Source: Acanthococcus lagerstroemiae
Lineage: Eukaryota; Arthropoda; Insecta; Hemiptera; Eriococcidae
DNA: 64,000 nt
Reading direction: 5' to 3'
Assembly: GCA_031841125.1 (NCBI GenBank)
Contig: CM063106.1
Span: 72,652,101 to 72,716,100 of the forward strand
Below are positions 36,701-49,100 of this stretch, in pieces (within the stretch, counting starts at the first letter, position 1; the number at the start of each line of letters is the position of its first letter). The notes under the pieces are model-generated. The model saw only the letters and a list, made by a program, of their open reading frames with translations. It searched no databases and was not told the DNA's origin. The position numbers were made by a program, and so were the translations under genes.

Positions 36701-37854
36701 TTCCTTACAGTGAATTTCAATTTCGTGTGCGACTCTGTAATCGGCTCCTCTAACTCGAAAACGAGTAAGTGGAATAACCTTTCATTGTTTCTTCAACCCT
36801 TCGAGGCGAGTGTAAGCATTATTCGTGTGTCCAGTTAGTCAACTCCGCTGACATCTAACAAAATCCGAAGACAAAGGGGTAACATAAGGCACACACTACA
36901 GTGAGTCATTCTTTTGTTTCCAATTGTCGAAGTTTTCGGCGAAAACGCGATATTAGACGAGTTATAACGCCGTCGGGATCGCACATAGTCTATTCTCCGA
37001 TTCTACCCTCACGACATTTCTGTTCATAATTTTCAAACCCAGTCTGGAAGTCAATAACCAAAACAAAGAGACGAGTAAAAAATAGCCAGACATGCCAGTA
37101 AAATTTGACGATGGTTGGCGCGCTTTTGTACGAACTAAAACTTTTTGAAATATTCGTCAAAAGTCACGTACTGTTTTCAGAAAGAGAATTTATTATTTTT
37201 GTTACTTTTTTAGCCTATTAAATGTAAAATTGAGGCATCGAGCCAATTTTTTACAATATGTATAATTCAGACGCCTCGTCGGGACACAGCACCTTGAACA
37301 TTTTCGAAAGCTTTTATGAATTACCCAGCAGGCACGATCAAAATGAAAATTATTCAATTAATTGCGTTTGGGGCGTACAGATCAACGTACGAATTATGGG
37401 GGAGGAAGTAAGAAATCTGGATCTTCCCCCTCGAACCTCAAAAGTTGGAAATCGTTCGGGAAGAAACTGAATCTCAAGTTTCGGTAATATTACCTTTACC
37501 CTTTCACCAGTAGTCGCGAGGCCGCTACTTCCGAACTAGACCCCTCTTTGGTATATCCTTCAGTTTTATATGTAACTAGCTGACCCGCTTCGCGGCTGAT
37601 CTAGACCGTGGACTAAAGTAAGTTGGCCAAAGTGAGTTAGATTGGGGGGGGGGGCTAGAAAAAAACACAGCTATTTGCAAAAGTTGCAAGGAGGGTCCAG
37701 ATCTCCTAGACACCTGCTCTTCAAGTCACATTGCGTTCATTCGGAGTGTCCTGATTCATTTGATTCATTTGCAGTTGATCGCTTCACGTTTGTGTTGTTC
37801 AGACAAAGATGTTAGGGTTCTTAAAAATTCAATAATATAAATGCTGAATATGGT
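33746..37854. other. No supported gene
   Basis: A CAGGGACGTACTG string at 34249 and a TACGTCCCTG string near 35353 may be lone ends of the CAGGGATGTACC family. 35900-37500 is unique and CpG-containing. At about 37576 the sequence CTAGCTGACCCGCTTCGCGG is a motif I associate with widespread arthropod retroelement tails; this is from memory and unconfirmed. An 11-G run lies at 37644. Confidence 0.35.
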
Positions 37855-38295
37855 CTTCCAAAAACTGAAGTTGTTTCAAACTGAAGTTTTTCAAATTTGT
37901 TTTCAAGTGTCACTAAGATTGATTAGGGGTTGATCAAGACTTTTTGAGATTCTTTGTTTGTTGCAGACGCCTTATAGCTTTTTCAAGTGTGCTTAAGACT
38001 GTGAGGCTCTTCAATACTTGTTTAAAACTCTTTAAGATCGCCAACGAACTTGGGTGATTGTGTAGTCAAATTGTCCCCTGCTTCAAGACAACTCCAAGCT
38101 TGTTTAAAACTCAAAGTTTTTCAAATTTGTTTCCAAGTTTCATTAAGACTAATCACGGGTTGATCAAGACTTTTTGAAATTTTACCTTGTGTGTTGCAGA
38201 CGCTTTAAAACTTTCTCAAGCGTGCTTAAGACTCTGTGAGACCCTTCAATACTTGTTTAAAACTCTTTGAGATCGCCAACGAATTTTGGTGAATT
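37855..38295. repeat. Two-copy tandem repeat, unit about 235 bp
   Basis: GGTTGATCAAGACTTTTTGA, TTGTTTAAAACTCTTT and GAGATCGCCAACGAA blocks occur once in 37900-38055 and again in 38140-38295. The copies are diverged. Confidence 0.75.
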
Positions 38296-38399
38296 GTGCC
38301 GTGAGACAAATCATTGGAAAACGCCCACTTTTCGTATCTTTCGGTCCTATACTTTCATTCTTCTATTGGCTGGTTTTACTGGTGTCTTCTGCAACAGGC

Positions 38400-38935
38400 A
38401 GAGACGAAACTTGGCTTTCAGTTGGGGGCTGGTGTAGAGAAGAAAAATCTGCTGACTTTTAAATTTGAAAATTTGCCGATTTCTTAATCAAAAAATTTTT
38501 TAATTGAAAAAAATAATAATAATAATAACAAACAAACAAACAAACAAACATTCTTAGAAAATGAAAAATTCAAATGAACAGTTTCAAAATTTGTCGACTG
38601 CCAAATTATTGGGGATGTTTCACCCCCACCCTCAGTGGCGTAGCCAAGGGGGGCGAAGGGGCGAATGCCTTCCCCAAGGCACCCGAACCTGAATGTAAAA
38701 TATGCAAAAATGAGCAAATTTTTGCTTTTAAAACACGTTTTTCTGAAAAATTTTTGCTCGAGGAGTAATTTTACCTTCATTTAAAAAAAAAAAATAGTCC
38801 TCTAATATCGGCAATAAAAATATCTCAATCTTCGACTTTTTCTCCCTTGAAAATCTTACTTCGCCCCCCCCCCCATGAAAAATCCTGGCTACGCCACTGC
38901 CCACCCTCATAGTTCTGTCCCTGCAAATGCAGAGT
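38400..38935. repeat. Dispersed repeat copy A, split by a MITE
   Basis: 38400-38632 and 38900-38935 together match 39601-39893: GACGAAACTTGGCTTTCAGT, TTTAATTGAAAAAAA, TCAAATGAACAGTTTCA and CGACTGCCAAATTATTGGGG. It contains AAT and CAAA microsatellites at 38512-38550. Confidence 0.8.
38633..38899. mobile_element. hAT-type MITE, CAGTGGCGTAGCC ends
   Basis: 267 bp bounded by CAGTGGCGTAGCCAAGG and its near-complement, flanked by the perfect 8-bp duplication CCCACCCT (38625-38632 and 38900-38907). The host repeat has an uninterrupted relative at 39601-39893, which gives the pre-insertion state. Termini resemble those of the hAT element at 27590-28490, a possible source of transposase. Confidence 0.95.
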
Positions 38936-39600
38936 GGAACTTTATCCCCAAGCACTCACATTTGCGCACATAAGCATACCAGAGTCTCAGAGGGCAAGCT
39001 GGAAGAATGTTAGGAATACTTGAGAGGAACATACAACTTCCTTTACACATTAAGGTGATCGTTATTTACTCTTGGTGATATTTTTTTCTGAATTTCTTCT
39101 GATTCGTCTCCTAAACTGGTTCCAATAAAATTACGTATTAAAAAAAAAAAAAAAACCTACAAAGGTTTAGGTCGATCGGATTAGGGGAATCCGTGCCATG
39201 TCACAAACTCCCTTTCATTCTTATGGGAAAAACATTTGGAGTTTTGACTTTGGTTCCAGACTAAATTTCCCTCCGAAATTCACCAGGACCAAAGCCCGTA
39301 AATTAAACAATAGAACATTTGCTACCGGATTGAACTTGTGACATTGGAAAATAAGTCTTTTGCTCTCAGCTTTTAGATTTTAATAAAATGTTCAACTTTC
39401 TCAAATTTCCGGCTCTAGGTCAAACAGAGAATAATTATTGAAATTCAAAATTCAACGTTTGCTACCGACTTTCAGATTTTCGAAATATTTTCCATATTTC
39501 AGTTTCGTTTCAACTTTTCAGATAACGTTCGATAATCAGCTTGAAACCTTCGGCTTTTGACTGACTAGTCTCTGACAGGAGTCCAGGGTACTTCATTTTC

Positions 39601-39893
39601 AGAAACGAAATTTGACTTTCAGTTTGGGGAGGTGGAGAAGAAAAACTTGCCGAGAAATATTTTTTCAAAATTAAAAATAATTCGCCGACAAAATATTTAA
39701 AAAATTAAAAATTTGCCGATTTTTTAATCGATATATTTTTTAATTGAAAAAAAAAAAAGAAATGAAAAATAAACATTCATAAAAATGAAATATTCAAATG
39801 AACAGTTTCATAATTTGCCGACTGCCAGATTATTGGGGGGGGGGGGGGGGTTCCAACCCCAAACCCCTATAGTTTCGTCGCTGGAAACAGAGC
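39601..39893. repeat. Dispersed repeat copy B
   Basis: Second copy of the repeat at 38400-38935, without the MITE. It contains the longest G run in the window (16 G by hand count, 39835-39850). Confidence 0.8.
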
Positions 39894-42214
39894 TAGGGTA
39901 GTTGCTCGATGACCATTTCACCCCGCATATACGACGATGCCAAAATGGGAAAAACGACAGAAATAATTATGAAAATTATTGCATGTTTGTCTTTTTATTT
40001 GGTTTATCTCAACGCAAGGCATCCGTTGTTCGGTCTTTTGTATTTCAGTTTGGTGACATGCATTGGGGGGGGGGGACAGGTTTTTAGTATTTTGAAAACG
40101 AATACTGAACTGTTTTTGAAACATTTTTGATGGCAATTTTTTCTTATTTGGGAAGGAAAATTGCCCTCATTGACCTCCGAATGTATTCGCATAAGGCTCC
40201 TTGGTATCATTAGGCGATGGCACAGTCTGTAGAATGGGGGAAATGTGTGCCAAACATTGCGATTTTAAGGGCAAAATTTGAAGAATTACAACTTTTTTCT
40301 GTGGATTATCAGCTGAAATTCTGTCATATAATACGTAGTCGTCTAAATTGACATTTTCCACCCCATCCGTAGCAGTCATGTCGTTAAACCCAAGGTCACT
40401 TTTCTGGGAATGCTTGGGGGGCTTGCAGTTTCATTTAAGCTAAGGCTCGTGTTGCTTAAGGACAGTGCCATCAAGTATACCTTAATCAAAAGTTCCTTCC
40501 TCTGAAAATTAACTAAGCCTTCTCTACCGAAAGATCCAGCATGAGTTCGCCTTCGAAATCGATAGCCCACCCAAACTTAAAGAGCCGATGGGTAAGCTCG
40601 AGAAGTCTGGCGGTCCATTCCACTATTATCCGACACCTCGGCCCGAAAAGCGTTCCCGGCAAGCTCGAACCTCGCCGGACAATTACTATTATTTCGTTAA
40701 ATACTACACATACGACTAATCTAAATATCAGACCTAATTATACGCCTCAACTCGAATACCTCCTACCCGGCCGTATATTATAAAAGACGACTGGCACCGC
40801 CCATCGAACTAACCTTTCCCCAAAAGCGAAAACACGCCGGGTATTGTTTTAGGAGAATATTGTTCCAAAGGCCGCGCTGCGCCGGCCAGCAGGCCAGGGT
40901 AATGCTATGAAAGAATGAGCTGGAAATACATCGTGTGTTGCGGTAGGTGATGGTTGTTTCGAGGGTGCAGCACTAATCCTGTCAACCATTCCGTATTTCC
41001 CCTCCGGCGATCCCTTTGTGATAATGCCTTAACTAGTAAATAAATTAAATGAAAAAGTAACCGTGCTACATGTGCACCGAACGTGGCATTCGGTGGCCTT
41101 TGCCGCCGTCCGTCGCTCGATATCCCGCCGATTTGGCCTAGTGGTCGTTTATTTATCTCATCATCGTCCTCTGCTTCTTTCTTCTCCCGGCTTCTTATAA
41201 CGATCTTTGGAATTTTCAAATGCTGCACATTTCCAGAGACGAGGAATCGTACCCGTGCCGCGTGATTGTTTCAATTTCCTCGATTATCGAGCAATTAAAA
41301 TGTCCGTTATAATTTTAATTTATTTGCGCTTTGGAACACGTACAGTCCATCCGGCGTATTATAAATCTCGTCGATCGGAATGCGTTTATCTAATAATCGA
41401 GTTCGTAATGCTGCTTACCCACAATCTTATGAAAATACTCGATTCGGGAATTTTTAGTCCGTGTCAACGTTTTCATGCATTGCGCGCATCCAAACTGGTG
41501 TAAAGCCGTTAATTAGACCGTTGGACTTTATTAGCATTCGAGATTTCGTGTATAAGGTTTAGGAGTGACCCGAAGCTATATATCACTGCTAAAACGAAAC
41601 TCTTCGCATTTTTCTTTGTCGACTCGTAAATCCTTTGAATGCTAATGCAAAAAGAAAGATATCCTCTGGCTCGGGATCACTGTTAGGCTGAAACTTTATT
41701 AAAAGAGGTATCTTCTTTTACTATCGAGTATTTAGGTGCGTCTTACCGCAAGCTGCCAACAATTAACATCGATGTTCGCGATTAACTGATGGGAATCTCA
41801 GCTTCCAGGGGAGTTCGTTAATTGCAGTTACTCGAACAGAATGTGGTTGGTCTCGGGAATTCACAATCTCTTGTTTACGTCCATGGCCTGTTTCTGTTGA
41901 TCCATCATCATCTCATTGTCTCTGAAAATTGTAATCTCCAGTTATGATACTTATCTCATCCACGTGCTTAGTATGCGGTTTTGTCTTCAGTCACTTTTGT
42001 ACACCTCGAATATTTCGCATTTTATTTAAGCTTATCTGCCGTGCAGTAAACTTGACAATCCAGAAGTGGACTTGTATTATAAGAACATGTACTGAGATAG
42101 AATTATAGATTCAACTTTTAGTAGGACTATTATTTGTACACAATGATCCGCTATTCCGTATGGGCTTTCAGGTACATGTATCTATCATTAGTTCGTTTTC
42201 TTTGATTAAATATC
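39894..42214. other. No supported gene; CpG-rich at 40.5-41.9 kb
   Basis: Two adjacent minus-strand frames (40167-40379 and 40376-40570) overlap by a few bases and read as a plausible peptide, but I recognise no family. 40530-41880 is unique and CpG-rich, a candidate for conserved non-coding DNA. Confidence 0.35.
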
Positions 42215-42305
42215 CAGAGGTACATCGTGACCGAAAAATCTACCGGGAAATGCCATCGGATAGCCCCAACTCTTCATTTTCATTACCTCTCCGTTGTATC
42301 TCTTC
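42215..42305 (+). repeat. Dispersed repeat, copy 1
   Basis: CTACCGGGAAATGCC followed by a T/C-rich stretch (CTCTTCATTTTCATTACCTC) matches the complement of 46090-46185 with moderate divergence. Confidence 0.6.
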
Positions 42306-42524
42306 TTCTTTCCCTGTTCCAACCATTACACTGGCTCAAAACACCCTTACATACCGGATCAAATATTCTGAATTGGACCGGCCCACCGGTAAATTTGGAA
42401 GTTTCCCGATGACTTACAATGGCCAAGCCGATTCTGAGTGTCACAACGCATGGATGATCTTGTCTATCATCTCATACACATCAGAGTTTCCATATGAAAA
42501 GCAATTCTATATCAAAAGTATCCA

Positions 42525-42756
42525 CAGGGGCGTAGCAAAGTTTTTTCTGGAGGGGCAAAAATTCTTAAATACCCAACTGACTCAAGTCAAAGTTCCCAAG
42601 TATCAAAATTTGTTTGTATTGGCTGGAAAAAGAAGAAAAAAAACCTTTTGACTTGTTTGATTTTCCTAACTTTTGATCCATCTACTAAAGTTTCCAGACT
42701 CCGGTGGAGGCTTGGGGGCAAGCTGGCCCCTATGCTCCCTCTTATTTTTGCCCCTG
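42525..42756. mobile_element. MITE-like element related to the CAGGGATGTACC family
   Basis: Starts CAGGGGCGTAGCAAAG and ends TTTTTGCCCCTG. The interior shares CCCAACTGACTCAA and TTGACTTGTTTGATTTT with the MITE at 24101. The flanks AGTATCCA and AGGGTCCA agree at 6 of 8 positions, an eroded target duplication at best. Confidence 0.55.
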
Positions 42757-43087
42757 AGGGTCCACCGTTTTGAAAAAACTGAAAAACTCCAAAGCAGGGT
42801 AATTTTTACAGTCACAACTTTAACTTCCCTACGCCATGAGTTTCAAGTCTGAAAGTGAGACGTTGATCGAAGTATCTACAAAAATGAGGTAGGAGATACA
42901 GAGAGTGGGGGGGGGGGGACTTTCAAAACGTTGAAAACACTTTCTCTCACACTTTAAACTATTTCTTACAGATGTGAAATGGTTTCAGTGCTTGAGTCGT
43001 GGAATTGGGAAGTTGACTTTTAACGTGACCTAACTTCTCTTTCAACCAAAAGAAACGAATCGATGGCTTATAAATTTGGATAAGAAC

Positions 43088-43288
43088 CAGGGACGTACCG
43101 AAGAATTTTTCCTGCTCGCGGTGGGGCGGGGGGGGGGGGTAAAAATTGTGAAAGTCCACCCAACTGACTCAACTCAGAATTCCCAAGTATCACAGTGCAA
43201 AAAAAAAAAGTTTTACCTTGTTGGATTTTTCCAACTGGCCTGACTGAAATGGTAAATTTTCCCATTTGCTGAGTGAAAAATTCCTACA
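43088..43288 (+). mobile_element. CAGGGATGTACC-family MITE, 3' truncated
   Basis: Begins CAGGGACGTACCGAAG, continues with the same interior as 24101-24397 (AAAATTGTGAAAGTCC, GGTAAATTTTCCCA, GAGTGAAAAATTCCTACA) and then stops without the right terminus. It contains a 12-G run at 43128. Confidence 0.75.
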
Positions 43289-44186
43289 TAAGCTGATCTT
43301 ACGTTTGAATTTTGAAGTTTACTCGTTGGGGCGGAATGGGACCAAAAAATCCAGAGACAAATCCATTTTTCGAGGCCGCTTGAGCAGGTACCACTTACCA
43401 CTTCAGATGTTGCGAATAAGTGTTCATGAACTATGGAGGGCCAATTTCTCAAATTTTTGATGTTCATTTTATTTCACAGCAGGCCGCTCTTCTTGTCAGC
43501 AGGCCATAAACCGTTCAAGCCAGGGGTCATTTGCCCCCAACCAGTTCGCCCCTGTTTGTTCGTCCATTAATATCTTAATCAATTCAAGATACAGTAAATA
43601 CCATAAATCTGCAACGGTTTCTGCTGCCTCTTTGACTTTGATGACAGCACTTTTTGATTTCCCTTTGTACCCGAACTATTTATTCTCTGTATTGATACTT
43701 TTACATTTTCCGAAATAGTTGTCTGAAGGCTAACGCTAATAACTGGGAAAAGTATTTTACAGAAGTCTGCTCAGGCGTAGTGCTATTCTCCAAATTGGAT
43801 ACACAACTGTCTTTCTCTGCACCTACGTGTTCTTCCAAGATGTTTTTCTGTCTTCGCCGGTTCGTGAACAGAATTCAAATGAGTACACTTACACTGATCC
43901 AGTAGTATTTCCAAAAAATGATGTGCGATGAATAATTACATTAGCTGATGAAAAAATAGCATTAGTGGGTTTTTAACCAGTGCGAGCAAGTTGTGCACTT
44001 GCTTACTTACTAGAGGTCTCATCCCAGGGGTGTAGAACTCATTACACGTGGACTTTAAACCTCTAACTACGTTCTCAAGTGGCCAGACAGGATTATAATG
44101 TGCAAGTCTTAGTTTTCAGTGGTCGAAATGTTGCATCGAGTCAGAAGTAGTTTCCATAGAATTAGCCTCTTGATTGGCCTAGAACT
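43289..44186. other. No supported gene
   Basis: Unique sequence with no coding signal and no further repeat recognised. Confidence 0.5.
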
Positions 44187-44194
44187 CTGTATAA

Positions 44195-45764
44195 TAGGGT
44201 GTCCCTTATTTTACAAGTTTTCGCCAATTGATTAGAGTCGCACTGAAATCTGTTCCAATGGACCTAGAAACTCGCCATACAAAATTTGAGCTCAATCTGC
44301 GGTTATTAACCCGTGCCGTTTTGACCTTGAAGTTATGTCTAATATTGAGATTTCACAAAAAAAAAACCCTCGAATATCTCGGAACATAACAACTTCAGGA
44401 CCGAAATGCATATAACATAAATTTTTCCTTGTTGAATTTCCTATAAAAAGATTCCATACAACTTTTCTCTAAAACGTATATTCACCGAGATAATCGCGAA
44501 AATGTGTGAAAGTTTGGAGGAACTTGACTTTTGTTATTTTTTCTTTTATAACCGATCTTTACTAGCTAAATCGCAGTTATCTAAAAAAATATTCATTTTA
44601 GGATTAAAATGCAAATAACATAAAATGTTCCTCGTTAAATTTTCTGTACAAAATATTCTATACAACATTAGCATATTTATCGAGATAATCGCAAAAATGC
44701 GTGGAATTTTCGAAAAACATAGGCTTCTTTTATTGTTTTACGCCTGAAATATCTGCTAATGTCGGGTAATGCATACTACAATATGTAAGCTGACAGGAAG
44801 AAAGGGACCTCAGCGCAAAAAAAAACATTTTTGTGATAACAACTGTTTGACTAATATTTGGCCACTCTTTCGCGTGGTGTTGTCGAAAAAATTTTCCCAA
44901 ACGGCTGTAAGTCTTCAAAGTTGAGTGTCTTCGTAACGTGAAAACGTTATCAATTTTGTTTATCCGCTCTCCTGTAAAATTTACATTTTTGCGCCCAGGT
45001 CCCTTTCTTCCTGTCAGGTCACATATAACTCCAGTCTCTGTCTACTGGGACAAGCGCCCAAGTTTGCCCCCCCCCCCACACACACACAAAAAGTTGTACA
45101 GAATATTTTTTACAGAAAATTGAACGTGAGAATTTTATGTTATTTGCATGTCAATCCTAAAGTGAATATTTTTTTAGATAACTGCAATTTAGCCAGTACA
45201 GATCGGTTATAAAATAAAAAATAACAAAAGCACATTCCTCGAAACTTTCACACATTTTTGCGATTATCTCGGTGAATATGCGTTTTAGAGGAAAGTTGTA
45301 TAGGATATTTTTTATATGAAATTCAACAAGGAACATTTTATGTCATATGCATTTCGGTCCTGAAGCTGATATATCTTCCGAGATATTCGAGTTTTTTTTT
45401 GGAAAATCTCAGTATTAGACATAAATTTAAGGTCAGAGGGCACGGGTTAATAACCGCAGATTGAGCTCAGATTTTGTATGGCGAGTTTCTAGGTCCATTC
45501 CCGATTGACAATTTGGAGAGCACTCATACAACGTATCACAAACCACTACTGTTTGAGACTTTTGGCCGATCACATTTTTTTGTGAGTGTTCAACATCTCA
45601 TCATTTTAAGATAGTGTATGTGAAGTGATCGCTCAGCATTAGTGTGATTACTGAGTGATGTTCACAAATGCACTCACAATTAGTCTCATTGTCAGTTGGG
45701 TTGGAACAAATTTCAGTGCGACCATAATCAGTTGGCAAAAACTTGTAAAATAAGGGACACCCTA
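44195..45764. mobile_element. Foldback hAT-type element
   Basis: 1570 bp with termini TAGGGTGTCCCTTATTTTAC and complement, flanked by a perfect 8-bp duplication CTGTATAA (44187-44194 and 45765-45772). The inverted arms run deep: matches include GGTTATTAACCCGTGCC (44303 / 45440 region), ATCTCGG..AATATGCG and TGACAGGAAGAAAGGGACCT (about 44791 / 45000). Most of the element is therefore a long imperfect palindrome around a centre near 44900. No transposase frame is present. 8-bp duplications fit hAT, although P and Merlin elements share that length. Confidence 0.93.
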
Positions 45765-46089
45765 CTGTATAAGTATTAAATTTCGGGTTCTTTGGGGACT
45801 GAGACTGGCTTGTACCTACGACTTGAGTTGCTCGCCTGATTGCAGTGAATGGTACTATGTATATGTCTTTTAGGTGACAGTTCATTCTAATCCAAGGTAT
45901 GCAGCCAAGTTACATACAACTAAAGCGAACTGCCCTTTGGTTCATGATATATCCGACAGATTCTCTATACAGATTTAACCTTTTTCGAGTCGCATTTATC
46001 ACCAGAAACCGGTGACCATGTATGTTACTGGAAAATTTCTCTATGTACCGCTACATTTATTAGTTTGGGACCGATGTAGTTATTGAGGA

Positions 46090-46185
46090 AGGAGCTAATT
46101 TGGAGACGTAGTAGGAGGCAATAGCAAAAATGAAAAATTGGCTCTGTGCCAGGGCATTTCCCGGTAGCTTTTTCGATCGCGATCC
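46090..46185 (-). repeat. Dispersed repeat, copy 2
   Basis: Reverse complement relates to 42215-42305 through GCTACCGGGAAATGCCCTGG and a following TTTTTCATTTTTGCTATTGC stretch. Family unknown. Confidence 0.6.
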
Positions 46186-49100
46186 ACCTCTGCCGGAGAC
46201 ATCCCGTGGCAGAAATTATAGTCAGTGACAGCCTAAAACTCGGCTGCAATCTAATATATTGTACGCGTCCGATGCCAATAAAAGCAGAATTGAAATGTTA
46301 TCAGCTCATCGAAAACTTTGATGTTAGACCCTGCTGTCAATATTTATCAAGTCGATCCGTCAACTTAGCTTTGGCGATCGTCCTTGTCGGTTGTCACTCA
46401 GCATTTCCGAATTAACACGTTCTATCGTTTCAATGCGTCCTCTAAAGCCAAATACTATATTCGATATCATCAGCGGAATCGACTGTAACAACCTTGACGT
46501 GTACACGCCATCCGGTGTTACATGCGAACCAGACTTTTCAGCACATTTACAGTTGGATGTGAAGGCTACCTGACCGCATCGCTAAACGCGAAATTAAAAG
46601 AATACTTAATTTACCCCCGCGGTGAATCATCGGGTGGGTCGTGAACTCACAAAGTGAATCGTTCCGATAGTCGTGATTTCGTGATGCACTCCGCCGTGCG
46701 TCGCTTTCTCGGTTTCTGGTCTTGAAGTCTGGTAAAAATTATTTATTTACGATCTCGGCCAACTAGAAGCCGGTATTCAGCCGGTGGCCATTGTCACTCA
46801 CTGGTGCAAAAAAATTACTCGAGAAACGGGACCAGCCCAGCTTGTTAGGACGTCGCGTCGTCGGCCTACCCTACTGCAAATCGCATGGTACGCCGTGGGC
46901 TCTCTTCGCTTAAAATTTACATGAGCTGAAAATTTTACAACTCACGCACCAGTGCAGCAGGAGCTGGGAAGCGGGAACCAGCCCCGCAGACACACATTCG
47001 CGATTCCTAAATGACCCGCCGTCGGTGCGGCGATTTCATATAGTAGACGCGCGTATTTAACGAGCGTTTTCATTGCACGCCGATTATTCCGTCGTATTTT
47101 GGTAATGCGTTTCGACGCGTGCGTGACAATAGGAACACTGCGTTGCAATTTGTAAATCGCGATTTACAATTCCAAATAGCGAGAATACCGGACTTGATCG
47201 TTGTTTTGGGGGTCGATGCGTCCTGGCGTCCTCATCTCTCAGTCCCTCGCAAAACGGCCTTTATAATTAAGATGTGTGGTAGTCCCCCATTTTCGGACCG
47301 ATCGAGCCTGATTCAACAAACCAGCCAGTGAGAAATGCGTGCTTTCACTCATGATTATACAGAATAATAGTCTAGGGTTTCTAAACATTGGCGAAGTCTC
47401 GACCAGTAGTTCTGCTTTATGAAGGTAGACGTTATAAAGATTAGAAAGCTTTCGAAGCTTTTCAATTTACGACGAAATCATTATCAAAAAATTCTTCATT
47501 GTAAGCATCCAGCTTTGTAAATACCAAATTTCAAAATGTAGCTCGTACTGTTATTGAGGATATCCTTGAACGGCGCATCCAAGGAGCATCAGTGTCAAAC
47601 AGAACTGCAGCTTCTGTATCAGTGATGAAAGACAAAAGAGACAGCAAAGATGATAATGTTGGAACAGTACTACTCGGGTTTAGTGGGGAGATTTTTGCAA
47701 CTCTGTAAGACATTTCTTGATATAGTTCAGCTCCGTGAAGTTAACTCGGCAGAACTAGAAGTTTTACCGTGTAGATATGTATCTGCCTTATGAAAATAGC
47801 GCATTTGCGAGGCTGAACAGAGAAAGGAAGAAAGAATATCCAAGTAATAGTTCTTTAGTCTACCCTACTGTTCTGATAAGCGTGGGAACTCATTCTGCGG
47901 TGATGAGAATCCACAAAATGCACCCCTTGTAATGCGACTTACCAATACCGACGATATTGTCAAGGTAAAGGTGCATGACATATCTTAGTGCTTGAGAGAA
48001 CAGCGAACAGAATACATACTTCGTGCTATCTTCATTCATAGTAGAAATGTTAATTGGTGTATAATTATAGCTATACAAGAAACAATAGTCAGCTGCTAAT
48101 AATCATCAACCGTGTACAATACAGGTACTCAATTAGGTATTCAGTGTAGGTATATCTGTCTGTAGCAAAAGTGTTACGGCAGAGATGCTAAACGTTAAGT
48201 AATTGAATATAGTACTTTCAACTTCCAAGTGCTGTATTCTATATAGCTGTTTACGTGTGTGTATTCTTTGTGGAGACAAATATCCCAGTACGGCCTCGAA
48301 CGGGTACACGATGTATCCGCTGAGTACGCTCCAGTACAAGATGTACCTCCAAGTAGTTTGCTGATATTTTGACATTTTGCCAGAAACCTCTACAGCTCTG
48401 TTGCCGAGCACTTTCCAGAAATGTTGACATCTCTGTTTCATAGTTCTTTTTCGCGTTTTGTAACGTTTGATTTTCATAGACCTTGTTGCAGAATGAAATC
48501 CACTTATAGCTTACCTGATGTCTGCAGTTGTGAAATGTCAGTAAAATCGTTTTTCCTATTCTTCAAATTTCAACTGACTCAAGTATATTCTTGTGATGCG
48601 AGAATTTGTTTGAAGCCGTGCTTCCTTGAGTGTTCAAGTCCGTTTCCAAAAGAAAAATTCCCTCAATTTAGTTGTCCTATAACTGCAAAATATTTTGTAT
48701 TATCATTTTGTGATCGGCTACATTGAACTTTCACGCATGTTATCCAAAAATAGCAACTGAAAATTCCTTATCATTCGCTAGATATCAACCAACTAAAAAA
48801 TTATTTCATTGAAGAATGAATTAAATCGCTGTGGAAAATCAATCGCAGTTTGTAAAGTTTGGTGTCTCATAAAGAATGCTGTAGCAGTATTGCCAGAGGT
48901 TCTACAGCCAACTCACCTACTAATGCAGAGTTGTGTAAAATATGTTGAAAAATTCTTGATGGCTGTAAACCTGGAAGTAGATTGCCAATTGCCGAAGCAT
49001 CTTCGAGGTTTTACTGCCAGTTTACTGAGCTACTTATCAATTCTACTGCCAGTTCACATACTACTGACTCACTGCTATTTAAAAGTCAGCCTTTCTGTCA

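Noticed and set aside
40167..40570. Two adjacent minus-strand frames as a broken gene
   Set aside because: The peptides look reasonable but match no family I recognise, and joining them would be guesswork.
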